From NCBI RefSeq assembly GCF_005885605.1, contig NZ_SZVP01000003.1:248001-312000 (forward strand): a DNA stretch of 64,000 bases. The letters run 5' to 3'. The stretch comes from Colwellia ponticola (GTDB taxonomy: Bacteria > Pseudomonadota > Gammaproteobacteria > Enterobacterales > Alteromonadaceae). The notes under the pieces are model-generated. The model had not been told where the DNA came from and searched no databases. It saw only the letters and a program-made list of their open reading frames with translations. A program made the position numbers and the translations under genes. Positions 26,860 to 36,304 of this stretch are shown in pieces (the stretch's first letter is position 1; every line of letters starts with the position of its first letter).

Positions 26860-28257
26860 ATGGTCACATTAACTGATAGGCAACCTAACAGGTTTTCATT
26901 AGGTATTAGTTTAAAGTTATTTTTTGCTTTTTGGTTAGTTATATTAACCTCTGTGCTGGTTAGCTATCTTGTTACCATGCAATTTAGGCACAGCCCTACC
27001 CAAGAGCAAGCTGATACTGAGCAACTAGCGTTACTTAATTTATACCGACAACAATTAGCGGGTCAACAACAGCTCAAGCTAAACGCCCTACAAAAAGAGT
27101 TTTTCCACACACATCAGCAATACTTACTTATCAAAAAAATCCGTAACAACAATATTTATACCCCCAGAAGACGTTACTGGTCAGAAGTCAGGGACTATTT
27201 AAAAAAACATTCGCTTGATAATCCCGTTAGTATTGATTTTGATTTTGTCAAAGTAACCTCTTCTCAAACCATCACTATCAATGGCGAGCCTATGCAATTA
27301 TTCATTGCCAGTAAGCTACACCATAAACGCATTGTCAGTTGGGTTAATCAACTGCCCATAGCGATACGAATATTCATGCTCTTAGCGGTAAGTTTTTTAT
27401 GTTGTTGGTTGCTTGCTAAAAGCTTTACCAACCCGTTAATTGCCATACAAAAAGCCAGTAAAAATATAGGGGAAGGCAAGTTATCGACCCGCATTACCCG
27501 TTTTGCTCAACGCTCTGATGAATTTGGCGCACTGGCTCGTAGTTTTAACAACATGGCTGAACAATTAGAGAGTAATATTACCGCTCACCAGCGTTTATTA
27601 GCCGATGTATCTCATGAATTAAGGTCGCCCTTAACGCGTTTACAACTTGCGGTTGCCTTAGCAGAAAAAAATATCGGTAATGATAGTGAGCAACAAAAGC
27701 ATTTACGCCGCTGTGAAACCGAAGTAGAACGATTAGACGAAATGATAGCCGATGTGCTTACGCTATCAAGACTAGAGCATAATCAAAATGCTTTTACCGC
27801 TGATGATATTGATCTCAATACGTTAGTAGAACAAGTTATTGACGATTGCCAATACTTTGCTAGCAGTAAAAAGGTAACGATTGAGTTAATATCCACCGTT
27901 AACTGCCCACTTTTAGCTGATAGTAAACTACTGGCTAGTGCTATTAGTAATGTCATTAATAACGCGGTAAAATACTCACCAAGCGGCCAAGTAGTTACCG
28001 TAGAATTAAATAATCACAATGAAAAAATACTGTTAAGCGTCGCTGATACAGGCTCTGGCGTACCAGTTGATATGCTAGAAAAACTCTTTAGCCCCTTTTT
28101 TCGTGTTGCCGATGGGAGGGAAAGACGTAGTGGCGGTACTGGGTTAGGCTTAGCCATAGCGCAACAAGCCATATTGCTTCATCAAGGCAGTATTGTCGCG
28201 CACAACAGACAGCCTAATGGCTTAAAGGTTACTATAACACTCCCTTGTAAGCATTAG
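26860..28257 (+). CDS. cpxA: Sensor histidine kinase, CpxA-like
   Basis: This 465-residue inner-membrane kinase has TM1 (about 15-40), a periplasmic sensor region (about 41-165) rich in Gln, His and Arg, and TM2 (about 168-187). A HAMP domain (about 188-240) follows, then the phosphoacceptor His252 in VSHELRSPL and an ATPase domain with N-box NVINNAVKYS, G1 DTGSGVP and G2 GGTGLGLAIA. It would phosphorylate the CpxR-like protein just upstream. The periplasmic domain has only moderate resemblance to enteric CpxA, so the signal sensed may differ. AGGAGA precedes the start. Confidence 0.9.
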   Translation: MVTLTDRQPNRFSLGISLKLFFAFWLVILTSVLVSYLVTMQFRHSPTQEQADTEQLALLNLYRQQLAGQQQLKLNALQKEFFHTHQQYLLIKKIRNNNIYTPRRRYWSEVRDYLKKHSLDNPVSIDFDFVKVTSSQTITINGEPMQLFIASKLHHKRIVSWVNQLPIAIRIFMLLAVSFLCCWLLAKSFTNPLIAIQKASKNIGEGKLSTRITRFAQRSDEFGALARSFNNMAEQLESNITAHQRLLADVSHELRSPLTRLQLAVALAEKNIGNDSEQQKHLRRCETEVERLDEMIADVLTLSRLEHNQNAFTADDIDLNTLVEQVIDDCQYFASSKKVTIELISTVNCPLLADSKLLASAISNVINNAVKYSPSGQVVTVELNNHNEKILLSVADTGSGVPVDMLEKLFSPFFRVADGRERRSGGTGLGLAIAQQAILLHQGSIVAHNRQPNGLKVTITLPCKH

Positions 28258-28314
28258 TCAAACTAGCTATTAGCTTAAAGAATTTCAGTGATAGCACGAC
28301 ACCTATGGATAAAT

Positions 28315-28896
28315 ATGGATAAACATTCCCCTTGCTTGATAACAGCTTGGCCGTTAGCTAAACCGAGAGTAAAAAAACATCTGATAACGTTATTGGTGAT
28401 AAGCGTATCTATCGTTATTCAAGGCTGTACATCGTCGCCTTTCTATCAAAAAGAGTCGCCAAATTTTAGCTCAATCACTGACCGTAATTTACAAGACAGA
28501 CAAACCAAATTACTTGCTATATATCAACAATGGCAAGGCACGCCTTATCGCTTAGGTGGTAATTCATTAGCAGGCGTTGATTGCTCCGCTTTTGTTCAGC
28601 ATGCCTATCAAGTCATATCCCCTTATAGATTGCCAAGAACAACGAAATCGCAAGTATTACTTGGTACCGCCGTGAATAAGCAACCAATGATTACTGGCGA
28701 TCTGGTGTTTTTTAAAATAAAGGGGCAAACTCGTCACGTGGGTATTTATATTAATGATAAGCAGTTTTTACATGCTTCAACAAGTCAGGGCGTTACTATC
28801 TCTTCGCTAACGAATAGTTACTGGAAAAAACATTACTGGCAAACAAGGCGTATTCTTTCCAAACAAAATAACGTAGCTAATATTGCCCCGTATTGA
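28315..28896 (+). CDS. NlpC/P60-family lipoprotein endopeptidase (MepS/Spr-like)
   Basis: This predicted 193-residue peptidoglycan endopeptidase cuts cross-links between stem peptides. I chose the ATG at 28315; an earlier in-frame GTG at 28288 would add nine unlikely residues. A hydrophobic helix ends in VIQGC, a plausible lipobox. The NlpC/P60 domain shows the catalytic Cys in GVDCSAFVQHAY, His in RHVGIYIND and the third polar residue in FLHASTS. The gene lies 30-57 bases after cpxA on the same strand and may be in its operon, which fits envelope maintenance under Cpx control. Confidence 0.85.
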   Translation: MDKHSPCLITAWPLAKPRVKKHLITLLVISVSIVIQGCTSSPFYQKESPNFSSITDRNLQDRQTKLLAIYQQWQGTPYRLGGNSLAGVDCSAFVQHAYQVISPYRLPRTTKSQVLLGTAVNKQPMITGDLVFFKIKGQTRHVGIYINDKQFLHASTSQGVTISSLTNSYWKKHYWQTRRILSKQNNVANIAPY

Positions 28897-28957
28897 ACTG
28901 CTAATAATGAGGTTAACGCTAAATTAAAGTTAATTAAAGTTTAAGTTAACTTCACTA

Positions 28958-31222
28958 CTAAGCGCTTAAACTACGCTGTAACAGGTTATGTTTATGCCAT
29001 TTAACATAATCATCTTTCATCATAGGCTTAGCAATCAAATAACCTTGAATTGAATCAATATTCATGGCTTTTAGCGCTTCAAGTTGTGCTAACGATTCAA
29101 CCCCTTCAGCAACCACTGGTATATTAAGGCTTTTTGCTAAACTAATGATAGTGTTAACAATACTTTTCCCTGCCTCATCATCTAAAACGTTATCAATAAA
29201 ACTTTTATCAATCTTTAATTCTTTCACTGGAAACGCGCTTAAATGAGTTAAACAAGAGTATCCTGTACCAAAATCATCTATTGATAATATAAAACCATCC
29301 TCTTTTAGCTCTTGCATTTGTTGTATCGCATTATCTATATCACCAGATAACATCGACTCAGTAATTTCTAGCTTAATTTGGGATGTTGAAATACTAAAGT
29401 CATTCAAAGTAGTTAATAACTCAGTCTTTAACTTCGCTGAGTTAAACTGACATTGGCTGATATTAATTGAAACGTTAAAAGTATCATCAATAACATGACT
29501 GGCGGTAAGTTGCTCTATTAAAATACACACATCGCGTAGTACTATATTTTGTAAGGCTTGAATCAATCCGTATTGCTCAGCAATCGCTATAAAATCAGCG
29601 GGGACGATCAGCCCTTTCGTCGGATGATTCCAGCGGATTAATGCCTCAGCACCAACCACATAGCCTAACGCACATGTTTTAGGCTGAAAGTAGGTACAAA
29701 ACTCATCAGCAGCAATTGCCCTAACAATGTCTATTTCAAGTTCAATGTGGTTTTCTAGCAGCGTTTGTAATGTAGGCTCGTAAAAGCTATAAGCATTACC
29801 CCCTTTCTTTTTAGAGCGGTACATTGCAGTATCTGCATATTTTAATATGTTTTCTGCTACGGGGTTATTATCATCGATTAAACAAATACCAATACTGCAG
29901 CTTACTTGAAATGCTAACCCTTCTATCTCAAATTTTTCATTAAATACGCCATGTATTTTTTGAGCCACTCTTTCAGACTCTACGCTAGCTTGGCTATTAT
30001 CTTCACCCACATATTCTAATAATATAATAAACTCATCACCGCCAACTCTCGCTAAGGTATCAGAAGTTCGGATGACAGAGCTGAGACGCTCAGACAAAGC
30101 AACAAGTAATTTATCACCAGCGCCGTGACCTAAAGAGTCATTAATTCGTTTAAACTTATCTAAATCTAAGAATAATAAAGCACCGGTTTTATGACTGCGT
30201 TTTATTCTTTCTACACACATTGTTAAACGCTCATTAAGCATTCTTCTATTGGGCAAGTTAGTTAATGGATCAAAAAAAGCTAATTGTTCTACTGCTTGTT
30301 CGGCTATTCTTCTAGCCGTAACATCTCTAGCCATCCATATTACGTGCCTTTGGGACAAGTTATTTGATTGATAGTGCTTAATGGCTGCTGTTCTTCCTTC
30401 AAAAATAACCTTACCGCTTTGCACTTCAAGTTCATATTCAAAATTTTGTACTTTATTAGTCGCTAGCGTTTTCTCAATCACCGCCATAATCGGTTTTGAA
30501 TCTTTTTCTGGTAATACCTGTCTGATATTTTTATTCATCAGTTGACTTAGCCTGTTATATAACAACTCATCCGCTGAACCATAAATGTCAGTGTAATCGC
30601 CCTCTTCTGTTAAAATTAACGTTAAATCGGGCATCACGTCAGTAAACGCTTTAAATTTTTCATTACTGTGTTGTAAATCAATGATCAATTGCTCTATTTT
30701 AAGTGACTCGGCATTTTTTTCTAATGCGATACTCGAAAAATGAACAAAGTGATCAATAAGCTCTAAGTCTTGGGTTGAAGGCACTTTAGGCTCCGCGTGG
30801 TAGATAGCGAAAGTACCAAGAATACTTGCCTTTGAAGAGAAAATAGGGGTTGACCAGCATGATCTAAGATCAGCACCTAAAGCAAGTTCTTTAAAGTTTT
30901 TCCATAAAGGCGAGCTGGCTATATTTTCAACAATCACACGTGATTTTTGATAGGCTGCCGTTCCACATGAGCCGGCGTTTTTACTTATTTTTACGCCATT
31001 TATCTGCTGGCAATAATGAGCATCTATATTAGGCGCAGCGCAGTGAAACAATTGATCGCCCTTTAATGACAATATGGAACATTTTGCTGAGCCATCATCA
31101 ATAATATCTTCAATAGAAATACAAATGTCGGTCAAAATATCACTTAACGGGGTACCTAATGCAATGTTAGATAATATCTTTTGTTGGTGACACAATAATT
31201 GCTTTAATCTAACTGTATCCAT
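28958..31222 (-). CDS. GAF-PAS-GGDEF-EAL cyclic-di-GMP protein
   Basis: This 754-residue cytoplasmic signalling protein has a GAF domain (about 17-170) with several cysteines, a PAS domain (about 190-305), and a GGDEF domain (about 315-480) with the intact motif at 394-398. An EAL domain (about 495-745) follows, with Glu-Ala-Leu at 526-528 and the later DDFGTGYS loop. Both catalytic signatures are kept, so it may make and break c-di-GMP, with the GAF/PAS part choosing the direction. It starts 78 bases after the stop of the CHASE-containing GGDEF-EAL gene and is probably co-transcribed with it. Confidence 0.92.
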   Translation of the reverse strand: MDTVRLKQLLCHQQKILSNIALGTPLSDILTDICISIEDIIDDGSAKCSILSLKGDQLFHCAAPNIDAHYCQQINGVKISKNAGSCGTAAYQKSRVIVENIASSPLWKNFKELALGADLRSCWSTPIFSSKASILGTFAIYHAEPKVPSTQDLELIDHFVHFSSIALEKNAESLKIEQLIIDLQHSNEKFKAFTDVMPDLTLILTEEGDYTDIYGSADELLYNRLSQLMNKNIRQVLPEKDSKPIMAVIEKTLATNKVQNFEYELEVQSGKVIFEGRTAAIKHYQSNNLSQRHVIWMARDVTARRIAEQAVEQLAFFDPLTNLPNRRMLNERLTMCVERIKRSHKTGALLFLDLDKFKRINDSLGHGAGDKLLVALSERLSSVIRTSDTLARVGGDEFIILLEYVGEDNSQASVESERVAQKIHGVFNEKFEIEGLAFQVSCSIGICLIDDNNPVAENILKYADTAMYRSKKKGGNAYSFYEPTLQTLLENHIELEIDIVRAIAADEFCTYFQPKTCALGYVVGAEALIRWNHPTKGLIVPADFIAIAEQYGLIQALQNIVLRDVCILIEQLTASHVIDDTFNVSINISQCQFNSAKLKTELLTTLNDFSISTSQIKLEITESMLSGDIDNAIQQMQELKEDGFILSIDDFGTGYSCLTHLSAFPVKELKIDKSFIDNVLDDEAGKSIVNTIISLAKSLNIPVVAEGVESLAQLEALKAMNIDSIQGYLIAKPMMKDDYVKWHKHNLLQRSLSA

Positions 31223-31300
31223 ACTTCACCGTAGGTTTTAATTATTTATTGATAAAAAAGCACGTTAGTTGCTATTTAGCTGTTGAAAATATAAGCATTA

Positions 31301-34300
31301 TTAATCGTTAATATTACGCGTTAACTGCGCATTACTTCTTGTATACGCCTTCCAATTTTCATCAGGTTGCCAATCATCAATCCATGCTGGAATATCATCA
31401 CCTGGCATGGGACGAGCAATACCATAACCTTGAGCTAAATTACAGCCTAATTGTAATAACGCTGTACCATGCTCAATGGTTTCTACCCCTTCAGCAATCA
31501 CCTCTCGCTTAAATGAATTGGCTAACGCTATCACCCCTTCAACAATGGCATAATCATCGGCATCATGTAACATGTCTCGTACAAAGCTCTGATCTATCTT
31601 AATTAGGTTTGCTGGTAAGCGCCTAAGGTAAGTTAGTGAAGAATAGCCTGTACCAAAATCATCTAAAGCAAAACTCACGCCTAACGCAATGCAATCAATC
31701 ATTGTGTTTGAAACATTATTAACGTCTTTTAAGGCGCTTGTTTCTAGTACTTCTAGCTCTAAATAGTGTGGTGCCACATCAGGCTGACTCGCTAATAATG
31801 TGGTTAATCGTTCAGTAAAATTAGGCTGTTGCAATTGTATCGCGGCAATATTTACACTTACCTTTAACGCTAAGTTACCCTCAAGAGTTTGCCATTGGCT
31901 AATTTGCTTTAATGCAGTACTAATAACCCACTCACCTATTTCCATCATCATAGGGTTGTTTTCAATAGCAGGTAAAAATTCAAATGGTCCTAACAACCCG
32001 CGTTCTGGATGTTGCCAACGAATAAGTGCTTCAACCCCAATGACTCGGCCTGTTTTCATATTAACTTTAGGCTGATAGTGCAGTACAAATTCATGATTAT
32101 CTAACGCATGACGAATCGCCTCAAGACTTTCTCGGTGTACTTTAATGGCATCATCTTGAGCCGTATCAAATAAATGATAACAATTTTTACCTGAAGCCTT
32201 CGCTATATACATTGCTTGGTCAGCATGACGCATTAATTGGTCCGCATCGGCATTATCTTGCGGATAAAACGTTACCCCAATACTCGCCGATACATTTAAC
32301 AGTAGACTACCTATCGTAACCGGTGCTGACGAAGCCTCTAAAAATCGTTCAAGTATGGGCTCGCAATCTTCTATTTTAGTTAAGTCCGTTAATACGGCAA
32401 CAAATTCATCACCACCAATGCGCGCTAAACTATCACCTTCTCGTAATACGCCATGTATACGCTCTGACAAGGCAATCAGTAATTCATCGCCAACACTATG
32501 ACCGTAAGCATCATTAACGCTTTTAAAACTATCTAAATCAACAAAGACTACCGCCAATGATTTTTGATGGCGACGACACTGCAACATAGCTTGCGATATT
32601 CTATCGGCTAGTAACACTCGGTTAGGTAAGTTGGTCAGTAAGTCATAATGCGCCATGCGACTGAGCTGTTCTTGTTGTCGTTTACTATGGGTAATATCGG
32701 TGAACATCCCCACATAATTAACAACCTCATCATTGTCGTTTTTTATCACTGAAATAGTCAGTAATTCTGCGTAAAGCTCACCATCTTTTTTACAGTTCCA
32801 TACTTCGCCCTGCCAATGACCTTTTTTATCAATTTCTTGCCACATATTACTATAAACTGAAGCATCTTGTTTATTAGAGCTGAGCATATTGGGATTTTTA
32901 CCAATAGCCTCTTGATAGCTATAACCAGTAATGCGGCAAAAAGCAGGATTAACATCAACAATACGGTTATTGGTATCGGTTATAATAATACCTTCATGGG
33001 TATCTCTAAAAACTTGTGATGATAGTTTTAATTGTTCTTCTGCTAATTTTCGCTCGGTAATATCAATTGCGACCCCAAGCATGGTCGTTGCAACGCCGTT
33101 ATCATCACGAAGTACACTGCCTTTTTGATTAAGCCAATGTATATTACCATTGGGCAAAACAACGCGGTGGTCAACATCATACGGTGCGCCTGATTCAACA
33201 CTTTTTTCTATCGCGGCAATAACAGCGTCCCTGTCATCAATATGAATGCTTTTTATATAATGTTCATAACTACTACTTAACTGATCCGATGAACTGGCAA
33301 TAAGCTTTGAAACCTGCTTAGTCCAACAAACAACATTGGTTTTAATATTCCATTCCCAAGTACCAATACCGCCCACTTGCTGACTTAAACTTAATCGTCT
33401 TTCACTTTCTGTGAGTCGCTCTATATTATATTGTAGCGCTTGCGTTCTTTCTTTAACGGTTGTTTCTAAGCGGGCATGACTTAGCTGTAAACGTACTAAT
33501 AAAAAAGAGGCAAAAGTGCTTAACGAGATAAATAGCAGCGCTAAAAAAAATCCTAACACGAGTATGGAATAGTCTCGCCAACCTTCTAGCGGGTAGGCTT
33601 TAAAGGTCCAATAGCCATTAGGAATGCTAATATAAAACTCTTCAGCATCATCAATGAGTACAGTATTTGAGCTTGCAATCACAAATTTTTCACCCGTATC
33701 AGGGTCATGTCGAGATAGTTGATAACCTATACCCGCTTCAACAAGTGAAGGTAAATCAATAGGAATTAACACCTCAGGAAAGCGAATTAATGCCGTAGAA
33801 AAGCCCCAAAATCTCTTACCTTCTTCAGTGTCTAAATAAATAGGTAAACGTGCTGCTGCGCCCATACCACCTTGCATTAAATTAAAAGGACCTGCCAGCG
33901 TTAATTTACCGGTATCTCGTGCAAGAAACGCCTCTTTCGTTCTTTCTGGGTGAAGCAGTACGTTATTACCTATTGAACTTTCATTACCTTCCATCGGTAC
34001 AACGTGTTTGAGGATACCATCGGGATGAAGTTGCAATGCAGCAAGCCCTGGGTATAAATAAAGCATTTCGGTTGCTAATTCAGTGAAACCAGATACATCA
34101 CCATTTTGAGTACGAATTAACGCGCCTATAGGATAAGAAGCTGATAAGGCTTGGTTAAGATCGCTTCTGATATGACTGGCATAACTACCAGCAACTTTTT
34201 GAACTTCTGTATGTTTTTTTTGTGCACTATACCCATCAAGCCAGAACAAACCATAGATAGAAAGTACTAGGGAAAAAGCAAAGGTAACCGGTATGAATAT

Positions 34301-34315
34301 TGATTTATCAAGCAT
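31301..34315 (-). CDS. CHASE-PAS-PAS-GGDEF-EAL membrane cyclic-di-GMP protein
   Basis: This 1004-residue inner-membrane protein has TM1 (about 7-27), a periplasmic CHASE domain (about 40-235; LAALQLHPDGIL, LTLAGPFNLMQGG), TM2 (about 252-277) and a short coiled linker. Two PAS domains (about 305-425 and 430-550) precede GGDEF (about 560-725, intact ARIGGDEF) and EAL (about 735-985, intact VEALIRW and DDFGTGYS). CHASE domains bind small extracellular ligands. The ATG lacks a visible Shine-Dalgarno sequence and overlaps the stop of a small upstream ORF by eight bases. Its translation may therefore depend on that leader, which contains a 15-base minisatellite. Confidence 0.92.
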   Translation of the reverse strand: MLDKSIFIPVTFAFSLVLSIYGLFWLDGYSAQKKHTEVQKVAGSYASHIRSDLNQALSASYPIGALIRTQNGDVSGFTELATEMLYLYPGLAALQLHPDGILKHVVPMEGNESSIGNNVLLHPERTKEAFLARDTGKLTLAGPFNLMQGGMGAAARLPIYLDTEEGKRFWGFSTALIRFPEVLIPIDLPSLVEAGIGYQLSRHDPDTGEKFVIASSNTVLIDDAEEFYISIPNGYWTFKAYPLEGWRDYSILVLGFFLALLFISLSTFASFLLVRLQLSHARLETTVKERTQALQYNIERLTESERRLSLSQQVGGIGTWEWNIKTNVVCWTKQVSKLIASSSDQLSSSYEHYIKSIHIDDRDAVIAAIEKSVESGAPYDVDHRVVLPNGNIHWLNQKGSVLRDDNGVATTMLGVAIDITERKLAEEQLKLSSQVFRDTHEGIIITDTNNRIVDVNPAFCRITGYSYQEAIGKNPNMLSSNKQDASVYSNMWQEIDKKGHWQGEVWNCKKDGELYAELLTISVIKNDNDEVVNYVGMFTDITHSKRQQEQLSRMAHYDLLTNLPNRVLLADRISQAMLQCRRHQKSLAVVFVDLDSFKSVNDAYGHSVGDELLIALSERIHGVLREGDSLARIGGDEFVAVLTDLTKIEDCEPILERFLEASSAPVTIGSLLLNVSASIGVTFYPQDNADADQLMRHADQAMYIAKASGKNCYHLFDTAQDDAIKVHRESLEAIRHALDNHEFVLHYQPKVNMKTGRVIGVEALIRWQHPERGLLGPFEFLPAIENNPMMMEIGEWVISTALKQISQWQTLEGNLALKVSVNIAAIQLQQPNFTERLTTLLASQPDVAPHYLELEVLETSALKDVNNVSNTMIDCIALGVSFALDDFGTGYSSLTYLRRLPANLIKIDQSFVRDMLHDADDYAIVEGVIALANSFKREVIAEGVETIEHGTALLQLGCNLAQGYGIARPMPGDDIPAWIDDWQPDENWKAYTRSNAQLTRNIND

Positions 34316-34511
34316 ATTTGCTATCTAACTTAATCATTAAAACAAGTTTATTGATGGCACTAGTTAACGCTGCTCGGCTCAAGGCTGCGTTAGTTAAAAC
34401 GGTGCTAGTTAACAATATGCTAGTTAACGCGGTACTAGTTAACAATATGCTAGTTAACGCGGTACTAGTGAAAGTAGTGATAAAGTCAATATTGGTCATT
34501 TGGGCTTTCAT
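34308..34511 (-). CDS. Small repeat-encoded leader ORF (pentapeptide-like), possible translational coupler
   Basis: This is a candidate 67-residue protein. Residues about 14-52 are built of five-residue units of the form x-x-Leu-Thr-Ser (TALTS, ILLTS, TVLTN, AALSR), resembling pentapeptide-repeat periodicity but without the usual Asp/Asn before the central Leu. AAGGA stands just before its ATG (spacing slightly short), and a second AGGAGGTAA lies 19 bases upstream. Its TGA overlaps the ATG of the CHASE GGDEF-EAL gene, which has no ribosome-binding site of its own. The 15-base unit keeps the frame when units are gained or lost. It could equally be non-coding repeat DNA. Confidence 0.4.
   Translation of the reverse strand: MKAQMTNIDFITTFTSTALTSILLTSTALTSILLTSTVLTNAALSRAALTSAINKLVLMIKLDSKYA
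34360..34479. repeat. 15-bp minisatellite, eight units
   Basis: Eight units of 15 bases run head to tail. Units 4-7 alternate perfectly between CTAGTTAACAATATG and CTAGTTAACGCGGTA, giving an exact 30-base higher-order repeat (34405-34464). Units 1-3 and 8 are diverged. It lies 45 bases before the start of the CHASE GGDEF-EAL gene. Confidence 0.9.
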
Positions 34512-34646
34512 ATATCCTTATGTTAGAAAATTACCTCCTGTAATTTACTACATCGACAGCCTTATTGACAAGCGGTAAATGCTTAGGGATTTAGCGAGCT
34601 AATGAGCCTGAGTACTGACGATAAGTAATCAATTGGCACGATTAAA

Positions 34647-35267
34647 TTACTTGTTTAAAAGCGCTTTAACAATAAATAAGGCTTCACTAGACGTGACAAC
34701 TTCGCCTTGCACTAAGCACTGCCCTTTAACAATTATTTTATTATCTCGCTCTAAGCTTATCCATGCTTGAAATTCAAGCGCTTCAAATAATGGTGTTGGC
34801 TTGTGATAATCAATATTAAGGTAAGCGGTAGGGCCTGCTTTCCCAGTTGCCATGCCAGCTATAGCCATTAATTGATCATAAACACCCGCAATAATAGCGC
34901 CGTGAACGCAATTAGGAGGCCCCTCATAGGCGCGACCATACTTTACACGTCCTATTAACTTGTCTTGTTGTTGCTCAAATTTGATTGGTGCTGCCAACGC
35001 ATTATAATGCCCGCTTACCGCGCTATACGGCTGAATATCATTAAGATCACCACGAACGTTAGGGTTGTAATACTCTAACGCTCTTTTATCAGTAACATAA
35101 GGCTGCATGATGGTTTCAATAGTAGCGAGTTGCTTATTAATATCAGTTATTACTTTATCAGGTGCATTTAACACAATCGATTGCTCAATAATATTACGTA
35201 AATGCCCTGATAATTTTTTCAGTACTTGACGATGCTCATCGCTAGCGTCGCTGTTAGTATTATGCAT
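34647..35267 (-). CDS. PaaI-family hot-dog thioesterase
   Basis: This 206-residue protein has a single hot-dog domain at its C-terminal two thirds (about 75-205). The family helix segment GPPNCVHGAIIAGVYDQLM carries the Asn and His-Gly that position water for thioester hydrolysis in PaaI enzymes. The N-terminal 70 residues are helical and not recognised. It would cleave an acyl-CoA or aryl-CoA. It lies 1 kb before the steroid cluster on the opposite strand, so a role in releasing CoA there is possible but unsupported. Confidence 0.82.
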   Translation of the reverse strand: MHNTNSDASDEHRQVLKKLSGHLRNIIEQSIVLNAPDKVITDINKQLATIETIMQPYVTDKRALEYYNPNVRGDLNDIQPYSAVSGHYNALAAPIKFEQQQDKLIGRVKYGRAYEGPPNCVHGAIIAGVYDQLMAIAGMATGKAGPTAYLNIDYHKPTPLFEALEFQAWISLERDNKIIVKGQCLVQGEVVTSSEALFIVKALLNK

Positions 35268-35365
35268 AAAGGTATCGCACCTTGGGTTATTATTAAAACA
35301 TATAGTCCGTTAACTTAGTTAAGTGCCCAGACTGACAAAATATCTTATTAAGAATGACTAAGTAA

Positions 35366-35968
35366 CTAGTCAACTAGCTCAATCCCTAAACTTTCAAGTA
35401 AACTAACCGCTTCTAATCGACAAAATTTGGCATTTTTAATCTGGTTTTGGTAAACGTCAATATAGTAATGGGTGGCATCGGTAAAGTTAGCCTCGTTTAA
35501 ATTAGTGTTACCAAACATGCTATGAGTAAAGTCGGTAAAAGTGAAGTTGCCTTGACAAAAATCAGCTTCCCTAAAATCAACACCATGAGCTTTACACTCC
35601 TCCATAACGAATCCTGGTAACGTTAGTTTAAAGAAAGATGAATTATTAAGCAGACATTGAATAAACTTTATCGGCGCTGTTAACATCAACCCTGGCCAAT
35701 AAGCATTAGTCCAGTCAACGCCAATTAATTTACATTTTTCAAAAACAACCTCTCTAAATTGGCTATAGTTCAATTTAACCAAACTCAAATTACAATTAAT
35801 AAAATGACAATCAGTAAATTTACAATTTTTTAATGTCGCCTCAGTAAAATCACATGCTTCAAAAGTACAGTCGTCAAATTCCTTTGCAGACAACTCTTCT
35901 CCTACTAAAGCTAATCCTGTAAATTTTTTAGAGATAAACTCTGCTTGTTGATCATCGAAAGTGTGCAT
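35366..35968 (-). CDS. Qnr-like pentapeptide-repeat protein
   Basis: This 200-residue protein is made of about 30 pentapeptide repeats A(D/N)Lxx or variants, for example CDFTEATLKNCKFTDCHF and CKLIGVDWTNAYW, predicted to form a right-handed quadrilateral beta helix. The length, the central break (about 90-120) and the closing LLESLGIELVD resemble Qnr proteins, whose C-terminus has LLEPLG followed by hydrophobic residues. Qnr proteins mimic DNA and protect gyrase from quinolones. Overall identity looks low, so it may be a distant housekeeping relative (McbG/Qnr-like) rather than a resistance gene. It is monocistronic. Confidence 0.8.
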   Translation of the reverse strand: MHTFDDQQAEFISKKFTGLALVGEELSAKEFDDCTFEACDFTEATLKNCKFTDCHFINCNLSLVKLNYSQFREVVFEKCKLIGVDWTNAYWPGLMLTAPIKFIQCLLNNSSFFKLTLPGFVMEECKAHGVDFREADFCQGNFTFTDFTHSMFGNTNLNEANFTDATHYYIDVYQNQIKNAKFCRLEAVSLLESLGIELVD

Positions 35969-36304
35969 TGTCTGGAAATACTCTTTGAATAAGCCGGCGA
36001 CTTTTGATGATATATAAATTTAATTTTAATAACCACATCAATGCAGACTATATCCCCAAATCACATGCGAAATAGCAGCTGCACACTGCTAACTTTCCAT
36101 AACGTCATTATTTATCAGCTTACCTACCTCAAATGGTCGATGTTCAACCCCACTCAATAAGTGTTAATGAGCTTAAGGCAAAGTTTATACCTGTTCCACT
36201 TGCGAAGGAAACATTGAGCTAGAACGGGTATGTTCCGCCATTATTGCCTACCAACCTATTAATCATGTGAGTGCCGATGCACTTCTAACAAGTAAGGAAT
36301 AATC
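35969..36304. other. Divergent region before the catabolic cluster
   Basis: This 336-base gap lies between the pentapeptide gene and the thiolase. An imperfect inverted repeat, TGTTCC then GGAAACA (about 36191-36212), with another TGTTCC near 36230, could be an operator for the cluster. No regulator gene is near. An AAGGAATAATC ribosome-binding site precedes the thiolase. Confidence 0.3.

Noticed and set aside
34360-34479. Tandem repeats considered as a CRISPR array
   Set aside because: Units are 15 bases, directly adjacent with no unique spacers, and there are no cas genes; it is a minisatellite.
34300-34578. + strand 92-codon ORF over the minisatellite
   Set aside because: A 15-base repeat without stops is open in several frames. 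This frame has no ribosome-binding site and starts inside the opposite gene, so the minus-strand leader is the better candidate.
35366-35968. Acquired quinolone-resistance qnr gene
   Set aside because: The fold and C-terminus are Qnr-like but the repeat sequence is quite different from named qnr alleles, and no mobile-element context is present.
36191-36235. Steroid-regulator (KstR-type) operator
   Set aside because: TGTTCC/GGAAACA is imperfect and does not match the palindromes I know for KstR or KstR2; no TetR-type regulator gene is present.
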